Source of the DNA: Dechloromonas agitata is5 | GTDB lineage: Bacteria; Pseudomonadota; Gammaproteobacteria; Burkholderiales; Rhodocyclaceae | DNA length: 64,000 nt | Direction: 5' to 3' | Assembly (NCBI RefSeq): GCF_000519045.1 | Contig: NZ_KI912532.1 | Location: 434,001-498,000 of the forward strand | In this document: piece by piece, positions 18,624 to 27,028 of the stretch | Layout of the letters: every line of letters starts with the position of its first letter | Numbering within the stretch: position 1 is the first letter of the stretch | Program-made: the position numbers and the translations under genes | The notes under the pieces: generated by a model | Seen by the model: the letters and a program-made list of their open reading frames with translations, nothing else | What the model was told of the DNA's origin: nothing | The model's database searches: none

Positions 18624-20270
18624 ATGAGCCAAATCATCGAAGTCAAAGTTCCCGATATCGGCGATTTCGACAGCGTTCCGGTCATCGACCTGTTCGTGAA
18701 GGTCGGCGACAGCATCAAGGTCGACGACGCCATCGCCACCCTCGAATCCGACAAGGCGACCATGGACGTACCGTCCACCGTCGCCGGCACCGTCAAGGAA
18801 GTGCTGGTCCAGCTCGGCTCCAAGGTCAGCGAAGGTTCGCTGCTGATCAAGGTCGAGACTGGCGGCGCTGCCGCTGAAGCCTCCACTGCACCGGCACCGG
18901 CCACTGCACCGGCACCTGCCGCCGCTCCGGCGCCGGTTGCCGCAGCCCCCGCGACTGGCGGCGGCGTGGTTGAAGTGAAGGTCCCGGATATCGGCGACTT
19001 CTCAGACGTCCCGGTCATCGACCTGTTCGTCAAGGTCGGCGACACGATCAAGGTCGACGACGCCATCGCCACCCTCGAATCCGACAAGGCGACCATGGAC
19101 GTACCGTCCACCGTCGCCGGCACCGTCAAGGAAGTCCTGGTCCAGCTCGGCTCCAAGGTCAGCGAAGGGTCACTGCTGATCAAGGTCGAAACCGGTGCAG
19201 GTGCTGCCGCCGCTCCGCTGGCCACCCCGGCCCCGCAAGCCGCTGTCCCGGCTGCAGCGCCCGCCCCCACCGCTGCAGCAGCGCCGGTTACCGCTCCCGC
19301 TGCCGCCACGGCCGCACTGGCCCCGGCCCTGCCCATCGGCTCCACGGTTCATGCCTCGCCGTCCGTCCGGGCCTATGCCCGCGAACTGGGGATCGACCTG
19401 AGCAAGGTCACGGCGTCCGGCCCGAAGGGTCGCCTCGTCAAGGAAGACCTGACCAAGTACGTCAAGGGCGTGATGTCCGGCACCATTTCCGGTCCGGTCG
19501 CCACGGCTGGCGGCGGTGTGACCGGCGGTGGCGTACTCGATCTGCTGCCCTGGCCGAAGGTCGATTTCTCCAAGTTCGGCGAAATCGAGGTCAAACCGCT
19601 GTCGCGCATCAAAAAGATTTCCGGCCAGAACCTCTCCCGCAACTGGGTGATGATTCCTGCCGTGACCTATCACGAAGACGCTGACATCACCGATCTGGAA
19701 GCCTTCCGCGTCCAGCTGAACAAGGAAAACGAGAAGGGTGGCGGCGCCAAGCTGACCATGCTCGCCTTCCTGGTCAAGGCTTGCGTCAAGGCCCTGCAGA
19801 AGTTCCCCGAGTTCAACGCCTCGCTCGACGGCGACAACCTGGTGCTGAAGAAGTACTTCAACATCGGTTTCGCGGCCGACACCCCGAATGGCCTGGTCGT
19901 GCCGGTGATCAAGAACGCCGACAAGAAGTCGGTCTTCGAGATCGCCCAGGAATCCGGCGATCTGGCCAAGCAGGCGCGTGACGGCAAGCTGAAGCCAGCC
20001 GACATGTCCGGCGCCTGCTTCACCATCTCCAGCCTCGGCGGCATCGGCGGCACCTACTTTGCCCCGATCGTCAATGCACCGGAAGTCGCCATCCTCGGCG
20101 TCAACAAGTCGACGATGAAGCCGGTGTGGGATGGCAAGCAATTCGTGCCGCGCCTGACCCTGCCGCTGTCGCTGACCGCCGACCACCGCGTGATCGACGG
20201 TGCGCTGGCCACCCGCTTCAACGTCTATGTCGCCCAGCTGCTGGCCGACTTCCGCCGCGTTGCGCTGTAA
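18624..20270 (+). CDS. aceF: Dihydrolipoyllysine-residue acetyltransferase (PDH E2), two lipoyl domains
   Basis: A 548-residue E2 that transfers the acetyl group from lipoamide to CoA. It has two lipoyl domains with ESDKATM motifs (lipoylated Lys about residues 44 and 155), each followed by an Ala/Pro-rich linker, then a peripheral-subunit-binding domain (SPSVRAYARELGIDLSKV), and the catalytic domain with the DHRVIDG motif near residue 520. The two lipoyl domains are almost identical to each other and to the one on lpdA, at both protein and DNA level. Shine-Dalgarno AAGGAAGGGAG precedes the ATG. Confidence 0.97.
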   Translation: MSQIIEVKVPDIGDFDSVPVIDLFVKVGDSIKVDDAIATLESDKATMDVPSTVAGTVKEVLVQLGSKVSEGSLLIKVETGGAAAEASTAPAPATAPAPAAAPAPVAAAPATGGGVVEVKVPDIGDFSDVPVIDLFVKVGDTIKVDDAIATLESDKATMDVPSTVAGTVKEVLVQLGSKVSEGSLLIKVETGAGAAAAPLATPAPQAAVPAAAPAPTAAAAPVTAPAAATAALAPALPIGSTVHASPSVRAYARELGIDLSKVTASGPKGRLVKEDLTKYVKGVMSGTISGPVATAGGGVTGGGVLDLLPWPKVDFSKFGEIEVKPLSRIKKISGQNLSRNWVMIPAVTYHEDADITDLEAFRVQLNKENEKGGGAKLTMLAFLVKACVKALQKFPEFNASLDGDNLVLKKYFNIGFAADTPNGLVVPVIKNADKKSVFEIAQESGDLAKQARDGKLKPADMSGACFTISSLGGIGGTYFAPIVNAPEVAILGVNKSTMKPVWDGKQFVPRLTLPLSLTADHRVIDGALATRFNVYVAQLLADFRRVAL

Positions 20271-20282
20271 GGGGAGATGACC

Positions 20283-22055
20283 ATGAGTCTCGTTGAAGTC
20301 AAAGTCCCGGATATCGGCGATTTCTCGGACGTGCCGGTGATCGACCTGTTCGTCAAGGTCGGCGACAGCATCAAGGTCGACGACGCCATTGCCACCCTCG
20401 AATCGGACAAGGCCACGATGGATGTGCCGAGCACGGTCGAAGGCACGGTCAAGGAAGTGTTGGTCCAGCTCGGTTCCAAGGTCAGCGAAGGTTCGCTGCT
20501 GATCAAGGTCGAGGCCGGCGCTGCCGCAGCGGCCGCCCCGGTTTCTGCCGAAAAAGCCCCGTCCACCGCAGCAGTCGCTCCGGCGGCTGCACCGGCGGCC
20601 TCCAGCCACGCCGGCGGTGCCGATATCGAGTGCGACATGCTCGTCCTTGGCGCCGGCCCCGGCGGCTACTCGGCGGCCTTCCGCTCAGCGGACCTCGGCA
20701 TGAAGACGGTCATCGTCGAGCGTTACGCCACACTCGGCGGGGTCTGCCTGAACGTCGGCTGCATCCCGTCCAAGGCACTGCTGCACGTCGCCGAGATCAT
20801 TGAGGAAGCGCAGCATGCCAACGACCTCGGCGTCACCTTCGCCGCCCCGCAAGTCGATATCGACAAGTTGCGTGCGCACAAGGAAAAGGTCGTCGGCAAG
20901 CTGACCGGCGGTCTGGCCGGCATGGCCAAGGGCCGCAAGGTCGACATCGTGCGCGGCTACGGCCACTTCCTCGATCCGAACCACATCGAGGTCGAAGTCA
21001 CCGACGGTACCGGCCAGGACAAGACCGGTGCCAAGAAGGTCATCAAATTCCAGAAGTGCATCATCGCCGCCGGTTCGGCCGCGGTACATCTGCCTTTCAT
21101 CCCGCGCGACCCGCGCATCGTCGATTCGACCGGGGCGCTCGAACTGCGCTTCGTGCCGGAGAAGATGCTGGTCATCGGCGGCGGCATCATCGGCCTGGAA
21201 ATGGCCACCGTCTATTCGACGCTGGGTGCCAAGGTCGATGTCGTCGAAATGGCCGACGCGCTGATGCAAGGCCCCGATCGCGACGCCGTCAAGGTCTGGG
21301 AAAAGCAAAACCTGCATCGCTTCGACAAGATCATGCTGAAGACCAAGACGGTGGCGGTCGACGCCAAGGATGATGGCCTTTACGTCAAGTTCGAAGGCGA
21401 AGGCGCCCCGACCGAGGCCGTCAAGTACGACATGATCCTGCAAGCCGCCGGCCGTGCGCCGAATGGCAACAAGATCGCCGCCGACAAGGCGGGCGTCATC
21501 GTCACCGACCGCGGTTTCATTCCGGTCGATGCCCAGATGCGCACCAACGTGCCGCACATCTTCGCCATCGGCGACCTCGTTGGCCAGCCCATGCTGGCGC
21601 ACAAGGCGGTGCATGAAGCCCACGTCGCGGCCGAAGTCGCCGCCGGCCACAAGGCCGCCTTCGACGCCCAGGTCATCCCTGGCGTCGCCTACACCCATCC
21701 GGAAGTGGCCTGGGTCGGCTACACCGAAGATCAGGCCAAGAAGGAAGGTCGCAAGGTCGAAACCGCCAAGTTCCCATGGGCTGCCTCCGGCCGTGCCATC
21801 GCCAACGGTGCCGACTACGGCTTTACCAAGCTGATTTTCGATGCCGAGACGCACCGCGTCATCGGCGGCGCCATCGTCGGCCCGTCGGCCGGCGACATGA
21901 TCGGCGAGGTCTGCCTGGCCATCGAGATGGGCTGCGACGCGGTCGATATCGGCAAGACCATCCACCCGCACCCGACCCTGGGCGAAACCGTCGGCATGGC
22001 CGCCGAGGTCGCTCACGGCACTTGCACGGACGTTCCCGCGCCGCGCAAGAAGTAA
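20283..22055 (+). CDS. lpdA: Dihydrolipoamide dehydrogenase (PDH E3) with N-terminal lipoyl domain
   Basis: A 590-residue flavoprotein that reoxidises dihydrolipoamide with NAD. Unlike the plain E3 of about 470 residues, it carries an N-terminal lipoyl domain (Lys about residue 43) and an Ala/Pro linker before the FAD motif VLGAGPGGYSAA. The redox disulfide is C155/C160 in GGVCLNVGCIPSKA, and the C-terminal active-site His lies in HPHPTLGET. An ATG at 20277 abuts GGGGAG with no spacing, so the ATG at 20283, six bases from the Shine-Dalgarno, is preferred. Last gene of the PDH operon. Confidence 0.96.
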   Translation: MSLVEVKVPDIGDFSDVPVIDLFVKVGDSIKVDDAIATLESDKATMDVPSTVEGTVKEVLVQLGSKVSEGSLLIKVEAGAAAAAAPVSAEKAPSTAAVAPAAAPAASSHAGGADIECDMLVLGAGPGGYSAAFRSADLGMKTVIVERYATLGGVCLNVGCIPSKALLHVAEIIEEAQHANDLGVTFAAPQVDIDKLRAHKEKVVGKLTGGLAGMAKGRKVDIVRGYGHFLDPNHIEVEVTDGTGQDKTGAKKVIKFQKCIIAAGSAAVHLPFIPRDPRIVDSTGALELRFVPEKMLVIGGGIIGLEMATVYSTLGAKVDVVEMADALMQGPDRDAVKVWEKQNLHRFDKIMLKTKTVAVDAKDDGLYVKFEGEGAPTEAVKYDMILQAAGRAPNGNKIAADKAGVIVTDRGFIPVDAQMRTNVPHIFAIGDLVGQPMLAHKAVHEAHVAAEVAAGHKAAFDAQVIPGVAYTHPEVAWVGYTEDQAKKEGRKVETAKFPWAASGRAIANGADYGFTKLIFDAETHRVIGGAIVGPSAGDMIGEVCLAIEMGCDAVDIGKTIHPHPTLGETVGMAAEVAHGTCTDVPAPRKK

Positions 22056-22093
22056 AGTCCTCTGCGTTACGCTAATCTTTTAGCGTTCGGTTT

Positions 22094-22125
22094 GGGCGAC
22101 GGCTAACCCCGTCGCCCATTTTTTG
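22094..22125 (+). terminator. Intrinsic terminator of the PDH operon
   Basis: GGGCGACGG (22094-22102) pairs with CCGTCGCCC (22109-22117) around a six-base loop and is followed by ATTTTTTG. It lies 38 bases after the lpdA stop. Confidence 0.9.
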
Positions 22126-22143
22126 TGCTAAAAACGCGGCACC

Positions 22144-22635
22144 ATGATCCAAAGCACGCCCCTCCCCCGCCGCTCCGCCGAAGAGCAAATCCGCCTCGAA
22201 GCCTCCCTGCGCGACGTCTTCGAGCACAAGCTCTGTTTCAACGAACTGCTCGGTTTCAAGGTCGAATCGCTCGACCCGCTCGCCCCGCAGATCAGCTTCT
22301 CCATGCGCAAGGAACTGATCGGCCATTTCCTGCATGGCCGCCTGCACGGCGGCGTGATCGCCACCGTGCTCGACACGGTGGGCGGCCTCGCCGTCACGGT
22401 CGCCATTGCCGAGAAATTCAATAACGAAAACACCGAGCAGGTCGGCCACCGCTTTGGCCGCATCGGCACCATCGACCTGCGCACCGACTTCCTGCACCAG
22501 GGCATCGGCAAGAAGTTTACGGCCACCGGCCGGGTCATCCGACTGGGTGGCCGTATCGCGTCGACGCAAATGACACTCGAAAATGAAGCCGGCGTGCTGA
22601 TCGCAACCGGCGGCGGGGCCTACGTCGTCAGCTGA
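22144..22635 (+). CDS. Hotdog-fold thioesterase (YigI-like)
   Basis: 163 residues with the hotdog thioesterase pattern: FNELLGFKVESLDP, then HGRLHGGVIATVLDTVGGLAV, where the His-Gly-Gly segment starts the central helix, and TIDLRTDFLHQGIGKKFTATG. Proteins of this type hydrolyse acyl-CoA thioesters in the cytoplasm; the substrate is not readable. The ATG lies directly after the PDH terminator, so it has its own promoter or relies on read-through. The stop abuts that of the convergent ppk2 gene. Confidence 0.8.
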   Translation: MIQSTPLPRRSAEEQIRLEASLRDVFEHKLCFNELLGFKVESLDPLAPQISFSMRKELIGHFLHGRLHGGVIATVLDTVGGLAVTVAIAEKFNNENTEQVGHRFGRIGTIDLRTDFLHQGIGKKFTATGRVIRLGGRIASTQMTLENEAGVLIATGGGAYVVS

Positions 22636-23754
22636 TCAGAGGATCGGCACGCCCTGGTGCTCACCGCGCTCGTAGACCACGTTGGCGCGGCCGACGATAA
22701 GCGGATCAAGATTGCCGATGCGCTGCGTGTCCTTGTTGGCGTAAGGCAGCTTGTGCAGGATATAGCGCATGGCGTTCAAGCGTGCGCGCTTCTTGCAGTT
22801 GGACTTGATCACCGTCCACGGCGCATCGGCGGTATCCGTGTGGAAAAACATCGCCTCCTTGGCCTTGGTGTAGTCGTCCCACTTGTCCAGCGAGGCCATG
22901 TCGATCGGTGACAGTTTCCACTGCTTGAGCGGATGCACCTTGCGCTCGCGGAAGCGGCGACGCTGTTCCTCGCGGCTGACCGAGAACCAGAACTTGATGA
23001 CGTGCGTGCCGTTGCGGACCAGCATGCGCTCGAATTCCGGGCACTGGCGGACGAACTCCAGGTATTCCTGATCGGAACAGAAACCCATCACCCGTTCGAC
23101 ACCGGCCCGGTTGTACCAGGAACGGTCGAACAGCACGATCTCGCCATGGGTCGGCAGATGCTGCACATAGCGCTGGAAATACCACTGGCCACGCTCGGTC
23201 TCGGTCGGTTTCTCCAGCGCGACGACGCGCGCACCGCGGGGGTTCAAGTGTTCCATGAAACGCTTGATGGTGCCCCCCTTGCCGGCCGCATCGCGGCCTT
23301 CGAACAGGATCACCACCTTCTGCCCCGTTTCCTTGACCCAGGCCTGCAGCTTCAGCAACTCGACCTGCAGCCGGTATTTCTGCTGCTCGTAGTTGCGGCG
23401 CTGCATGAGATTCTTGTACGGATATGCGCCGTCGCGCCAGTCCGGTGCCAATTCGTCATCCGGATTGGGCGAAGCCAAGCCGGCGGCCAGGCGCTGCTGC
23501 TTGAGCAGGCTCTTGAGCAGTACCACCGACTCCTCGACCGGCAGGCCGGCCACCACATCCTGCAGGGCGCCCAGCTTGGATTGCTGGGCCGCATCCACCG
23601 AGGCGTGCACGGTAAATCCCTCGATGGCGGGCGGCGTCAGAACCGGCGGGACATCGCCGGCCGCCACGCTGCGGGGCCGAACGCGCGGCACCTTGGGAGA
23701 AACCGGCGGGGTTTGTTGCTCAGGCAACGGGGTCGCTTTTTTTCTGGTAACCAT
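22636..23754 (-). CDS. ppk2: Polyphosphate kinase 2 family protein
   Basis: A 372-residue kinase that transfers phosphate between polyphosphate and nucleotides. It has Walker A FEGRDAAGKGG (about residue 150), Walker B-like FDRSWYNRAGVERVMGF, and the lid-region segment KFWFSVSREEQRRRF typical of PPK2. About 110 residues of Pro-rich and unconserved sequence precede the kinase domain. PPK2 enzymes usually favour making NTPs from polyphosphate. Members of this lineage are known for polyphosphate storage, which fits. The neighbouring sixA gene runs in the same direction. Confidence 0.93.
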   Translation of the reverse strand: MVTRKKATPLPEQQTPPVSPKVPRVRPRSVAAGDVPPVLTPPAIEGFTVHASVDAAQQSKLGALQDVVAGLPVEESVVLLKSLLKQQRLAAGLASPNPDDELAPDWRDGAYPYKNLMQRRNYEQQKYRLQVELLKLQAWVKETGQKVVILFEGRDAAGKGGTIKRFMEHLNPRGARVVALEKPTETERGQWYFQRYVQHLPTHGEIVLFDRSWYNRAGVERVMGFCSDQEYLEFVRQCPEFERMLVRNGTHVIKFWFSVSREEQRRRFRERKVHPLKQWKLSPIDMASLDKWDDYTKAKEAMFFHTDTADAPWTVIKSNCKKRARLNAMRYILHKLPYANKDTQRIGNLDPLIVGRANVVYERGEHQGVPIL

Positions 23755-23810
23755 GCTCTCTCCATCGTTCGATGCGAAAGAGTCATTTCACGCCTAAGCG
23801 GAGAGCTTGT

Positions 23811-24266
23811 CTACTCCAGCAACTCCACCGGAATCATGGCACGCAGCACAGTCTGCGCCTCGCTCCGGCGCACCCGGTTGCTCAACCACCACAGCGCCCC
23901 CTTCTTGATGCTCCACTCTGCCTCCTGGCCAGCCAGGAGCAACGACGCCATGCGCCCCAGCGAGGGCTGATGGCCAACGATCAGCACGCTGCCCTTGGCG
24001 TGCGGCCATCCGGAAGCTGCAATCAGTTCCGATACGCAGGCATCCGGCCCGATCTTGCGGTTGGTTTCAAAGGGCAACTTGAGCGCTTCCGCTGTTTGTT
24101 GGGTTCGCACAGCCGGGCTGACCACAATCCGCAAATCCTTGGGCTGATGGCGCAATATCCAGCCCGCCATCTGTTGCGCCTGCTTCTCGCCCCGCTCGGT
24201 CAGGCGGCGCTTCAAGTCGTCGTCACCATCCTCCGCCTCGGCATGACGCCACAGCAACAAATCCAT
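23811..24266 (-). CDS. sixA: SixA-type phosphohistidine phosphatase
   Basis: 151 residues of the histidine phosphatase superfamily. It has the RHAEA motif at residues 7-11, with catalytic His8, SPAVRTQQTAEAL, and the second His in VLIVGHQPSLG. SixA removes phosphate from phosphohistidine on signalling or phosphotransferase proteins. The gene ends 56 bases before ppk2, so the two may be cotranscribed. Confidence 0.88.
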   Translation of the reverse strand: MDLLLWRHAEAEDGDDDLKRRLTERGEKQAQQMAGWILRHQPKDLRIVVSPAVRTQQTAEALKLPFETNRKIGPDACVSELIAASGWPHAKGSVLIVGHQPSLGRMASLLLAGQEAEWSIKKGALWWLSNRVRRSEAQTVLRAMIPVELLE

Positions 24267-24358
24267 GATCGCCCCCCTTTTGGAAAGCCAGCATTATGAC
24301 CACGCAATGTTACCGCAGCATTGCGGGCTCCAAGCAGCAGCCCTACCGAACGACAAAA

Positions 24359-24393
24359 GCAAAAAGCCCGGTCACAAGGAGCGGGCTTTTTGC
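24359..24393 (-). terminator. Intrinsic terminator after tRNA-Phe
   Basis: GCAAAAAGCCCG (24359-24370) and CGGGCTTTTTGC (24382-24393) form a 12-bp stem with an 11-base loop. On the minus strand it directly follows tRNA-Phe and separates it from sixA. Confidence 0.85.
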
Positions 24394-24401
24394 TTGGATC
24401 T

Positions 24402-24477
24402 TGGTGGCCTGGGGCGGAATCGAACCACCGACACGCGGATTTTCAATCCGCTGCTCTACCAACTGAGCTACCAGGCC
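24402..24477 (-). tRNA. tRNA-Phe (anticodon GAA)
   Basis: A 76-base cloverleaf with encoded CCA. Acceptor stem GGCCUGG/CCAGGCC, anticodon arm GCGGA-UUGAAAA-UCCGC with GAA at positions 34-36, and T-loop GGUUCGAUUCC. A terminator hairpin follows on the same strand. Confidence 0.96.
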
Positions 24478-24554
24478 AAGAGAGGCCGCATTATAGCGAG
24501 GGCCAGCTGCTGGCGCAAGACTTGGGCGAACATTTCTGCATTCTTGTTCGTCGC

Positions 24555-26057
24555 TCAGGCACCGATGGGTGGGGATTGGCGGTAAAGCTCGGAAAAATCG
24601 TCCGGCAGGGTCGGCGGAGTTGGCGGATGCCAGGCCGCGAAGGCGACCCGGGCAATCGCCCCTTTACCGGCCGGATTGGGGCGCAAGCTGGCCCTGGAAT
24701 CATGTTGCATGGCGATTTCCTGAACAATGGCAAGGCCGAGACCACTCCCCTCGGTGCTGGCATCGTCAACCCGATAGAAACGCTCGAACACCAGTTCGGC
24801 CTGCTCCTCGCTGATGCCGATTCCGTCATCCTCGACCTCGAACAGTACCGTATCGGGGTTGGCGACAATACGGCAGGTGACATGGCCGCCGCGACCGGTG
24901 TACCGCAGCGCATTGTCGATCAGGTTCTTGGCGAGCTCCCGCAACAGGAAGGGATTCCCCATGATCATGGCCGGTCCGGCGGTCTCGAAGCCGAGGTCGA
25001 TCTCCTTCTCGATGGCGATCATCACCCAGTCGGCAACGACATCGCGGATCAAGGCTGAGAGATCGAGCACCTCATGCTTGCGCTGAGCCAGTTCACCACC
25101 CTCGGTGCGCGCCAGGGTCAGCAGTTGATTGACCAGACGCCCTGCACGATCGACGCCGGTGGCGATCTGGCGTAACGCATGGCGCAACGCTTCGGGGTCG
25201 GTTTCGCGGATGGCAAACTGGGCCTGGGTCTTCAGGCCGGTAAGCGGCGTTCGCATCTGGTGGGCGGCATCGGCCACGAAACGTTGCTGTGCCTCGACGT
25301 TGCGTTGCATGCGGGCAAGCATTTCGTTGAAAGCCTCGACCAGGGGCTCCAACTCCTCCGGGACACGACGGGTGGCAATCGGCGACAGGTCGTCCGGCTG
25401 TCGCGCATCGATCGTCTTGCGCAGGCGGGTGAGCGGCCGCAGGCCGCGCGACAGGCCGAACCAGACGAGCATGACCGCGAGCGGAATGATGATGAACTGC
25501 GGCAGGATGACACTGGCGACGATCTTGTTGGCCAGTTGACTGCGCTTCTCGGTCGTTTCGCCGACCTCGATGATCACCCATTGCCCCTTGGCCATGCCGG
25601 GCTCGAAGAGGTAGGTATAGGCCAGTCGGAGATCCTGCCCCTTGAAATCCGCATCGCGCAGATAGATCTCGCCCGCCACCATTTCCTCGTCAACCGGCGC
25701 TGCAATGGCCGGCAGATCCTTGTCACCGGCCAGCAGCCTGCCATCCATCGATACCACCCGGAAATACACGCTATCGGTTTCATCGGCCCGCAAGAGGGCG
25801 CGTGTCGAGGCGGGCAGCGAAAGCAGTGGCTTGCCGTTGACCAGCTTGACCTGGCGGGCGATGGCGGCGACGTGCTCGCGCAAGGCTTGGTCGTACGGGT
25901 AGTTGGCGACGTTATTGGCGAAGTAATGGGTGAACGCGATGCTGAGCGGCCAGACAAACAACAGGGGCGCCAGCATCCAGTCGAGGATCTCGCCGAACAG
26001 CGAGCGCTCGGTTTCCGATGCCGCCGACGGGGAATTACTCGCCTTGGGGTCGCTCAA
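24555..26057 (-). CDS. Sensor histidine kinase (TctE/QseC type)
   Basis: A 500-residue membrane kinase. Helix 1 (about residues 27-45) is followed by a periplasmic sensor region of about 130 residues, helix 2 (about 182-202), HAMP, the H-box FVADAAHQMRTPLTG with phosphorylated His266, and the ATPase domain (ELAKNLIDNALRYTG; VEDDGIGISEEQ; GSGLGLAI). The periplasmic half resembles TctE, which in other bacteria responds to tricarboxylates. It follows the response regulator with a 23-base overlap. The location upstream of acetate permease genes suggests a role in organic acid uptake, but this is inference. Confidence 0.9.
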   Translation of the reverse strand: MSDPKASNSPSAASETERSLFGEILDWMLAPLLFVWPLSIAFTHYFANNVANYPYDQALREHVAAIARQVKLVNGKPLLSLPASTRALLRADETDSVYFRVVSMDGRLLAGDKDLPAIAAPVDEEMVAGEIYLRDADFKGQDLRLAYTYLFEPGMAKGQWVIIEVGETTEKRSQLANKIVASVILPQFIIIPLAVMLVWFGLSRGLRPLTRLRKTIDARQPDDLSPIATRRVPEELEPLVEAFNEMLARMQRNVEAQQRFVADAAHQMRTPLTGLKTQAQFAIRETDPEALRHALRQIATGVDRAGRLVNQLLTLARTEGGELAQRKHEVLDLSALIRDVVADWVMIAIEKEIDLGFETAGPAMIMGNPFLLRELAKNLIDNALRYTGRGGHVTCRIVANPDTVLFEVEDDGIGISEEQAELVFERFYRVDDASTEGSGLGLAIVQEIAMQHDSRASLRPNPAGKGAIARVAFAAWHPPTPPTLPDDFSELYRQSPPIGA

Positions 26058-26706
26058 GGCAATAACCCAGGCCGCGTACGGTGGCGATCTTCACGCCGCC
26101 CGGTTCGATTTTCTTGCGCAGGCGATGCACGTAAACCTCGATGGCATTGTGGCTGACCTCCTCGCCCCAGCCGCACAAGTGGTCCACTAACTGATCCTTG
26201 CTGACCAGGCGGCCCATACGGCTGAGCAAGACCTCCAGCAAGCCAACCTCGCGCGCCGACAGTTCCAGCGGTTGACCATTGATCACGGCGACCCGACCGA
26301 CCTGATCGTAAGTCAGGGCACCGCACTGGATGGTCGGAGACGTACCGGCCGAGCGGCGAGTCAGCGCCCTGACCCGCGCTTCCAGCTCGGCCAGCTCGAA
26401 GGGCTTGACCATATAGTCGTCCGCCCCCAGATCGAGCCCCTTGACGCGGTCGCCCGTCCCGTCGAGCGCCGTCAAGATCAGGACCGGCACTTGTGAATTG
26501 CGGGCCCGCAAGCGCTTGAGCACCTCGAGGCCAGGCATTTTCGGCAGCCCGAGATCAAGAATCAGCAAATCGTAGGTCACCGTGGCCAGGGCTGTGTCAG
26601 CTTCGACGCCGTTGGGCGCCCAATCGACGGCATAGCCCGCCTGGCGCAGGGAACGGGAAAGGCCATCGGCGATGATCGTGTCGTCTTCAGCGATAAGTAT
26701 GCGCAT
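26035..26706 (-). CDS. OmpR-family response regulator (TctD/QseB type)
   Basis: 223 residues: receiver domain with phospho-acceptor Asp51 in LLILDLGLPKMPG, Lys in the KPFELAELEARV segment, and a C-terminal winged helix (NAIEVYVHRLRKKIEPGG, TVRGLGYCL). It pairs with the kinase at 24555-26057, overlapping it by 23 bases. A candidate plus-strand RNA begins within about 40 bases of its start codon in the opposite direction. Confidence 0.92.
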   Translation of the reverse strand: MRILIAEDDTIIADGLSRSLRQAGYAVDWAPNGVEADTALATVTYDLLILDLGLPKMPGLEVLKRLRARNSQVPVLILTALDGTGDRVKGLDLGADDYMVKPFELAELEARVRALTRRSAGTSPTIQCGALTYDQVGRVAVINGQPLELSAREVGLLEVLLSRMGRLVSKDQLVDHLCGWGEEVSHNAIEVYVHRLRKKIEPGGVKIATVRGLGYCLERPQGE

Positions 26707-26739
26707 TGATTCGATATTCGCCTGTCACGGCGTAAGATT

Positions 26740-26862
26740 TCTGTAAGGCAGCCCGCTTAACCTGATCGGGCTGTTCTCCTTTTATGGTCTTCGGAGTATG
26801 CGGTTCGCCGCTGCTCAGGGGGTCGCCCGATCCTGCACTGGGCAGCCCCCTACCGTTTTTTT
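26740..26862 (+). ncRNA. Candidate small RNA with rho-independent terminator
   Basis: A plus-strand terminator stands where there is no plus-strand gene. Upstream hairpin: CAGCCCG (26749-26755) with CGGGCTG (26767-26773). A single-stranded CTCCTTTT follows, which could pair with Shine-Dalgarno sequences. Then comes a strong terminator: GGGGGtcGCCC (26818-26828) with GGGCagCCCCC (26840-26850), then TACCGTTTTTTT. A TAAGAT at about 26733 could be the -10; no good -35 is seen. The RNA would be about 120 bases. No protein frame with a Shine-Dalgarno fits. It matches no family I recognise. Confidence 0.5.
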
Positions 26863-26980
26863 CCCCAGCAAACCCATACAGTCTAACAAATAAACTGCGG
26901 TTGTTTTTCCGCAGCGCACAAGCACGTCCGCATTTTCCGCCCCCTGCCCGATGCCGCGTTTCTCGGCCATCATGAACGAA

Positions 26981-27008
26981 AAAAAGCCCGGGAAAACCCG
27001 GGCTTTTT
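26981..27008 (-). terminator. Intrinsic terminator of yjcH-actP
   Basis: AAAAAGCCCGGG and CCCGGGCTTTTT form a 12-bp stem around AAAA, 20 bases after the actP stop. The tail is T-rich on both strands. The remaining stretch 26863-26980 shows only a small hairpin (CTGCGG at 26895-26900 with CCGCAG at 26909-26914) and no convincing gene. Confidence 0.88.
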
Positions 27009-27028
27009 GCTTGGTGGCGCTTGACCGA

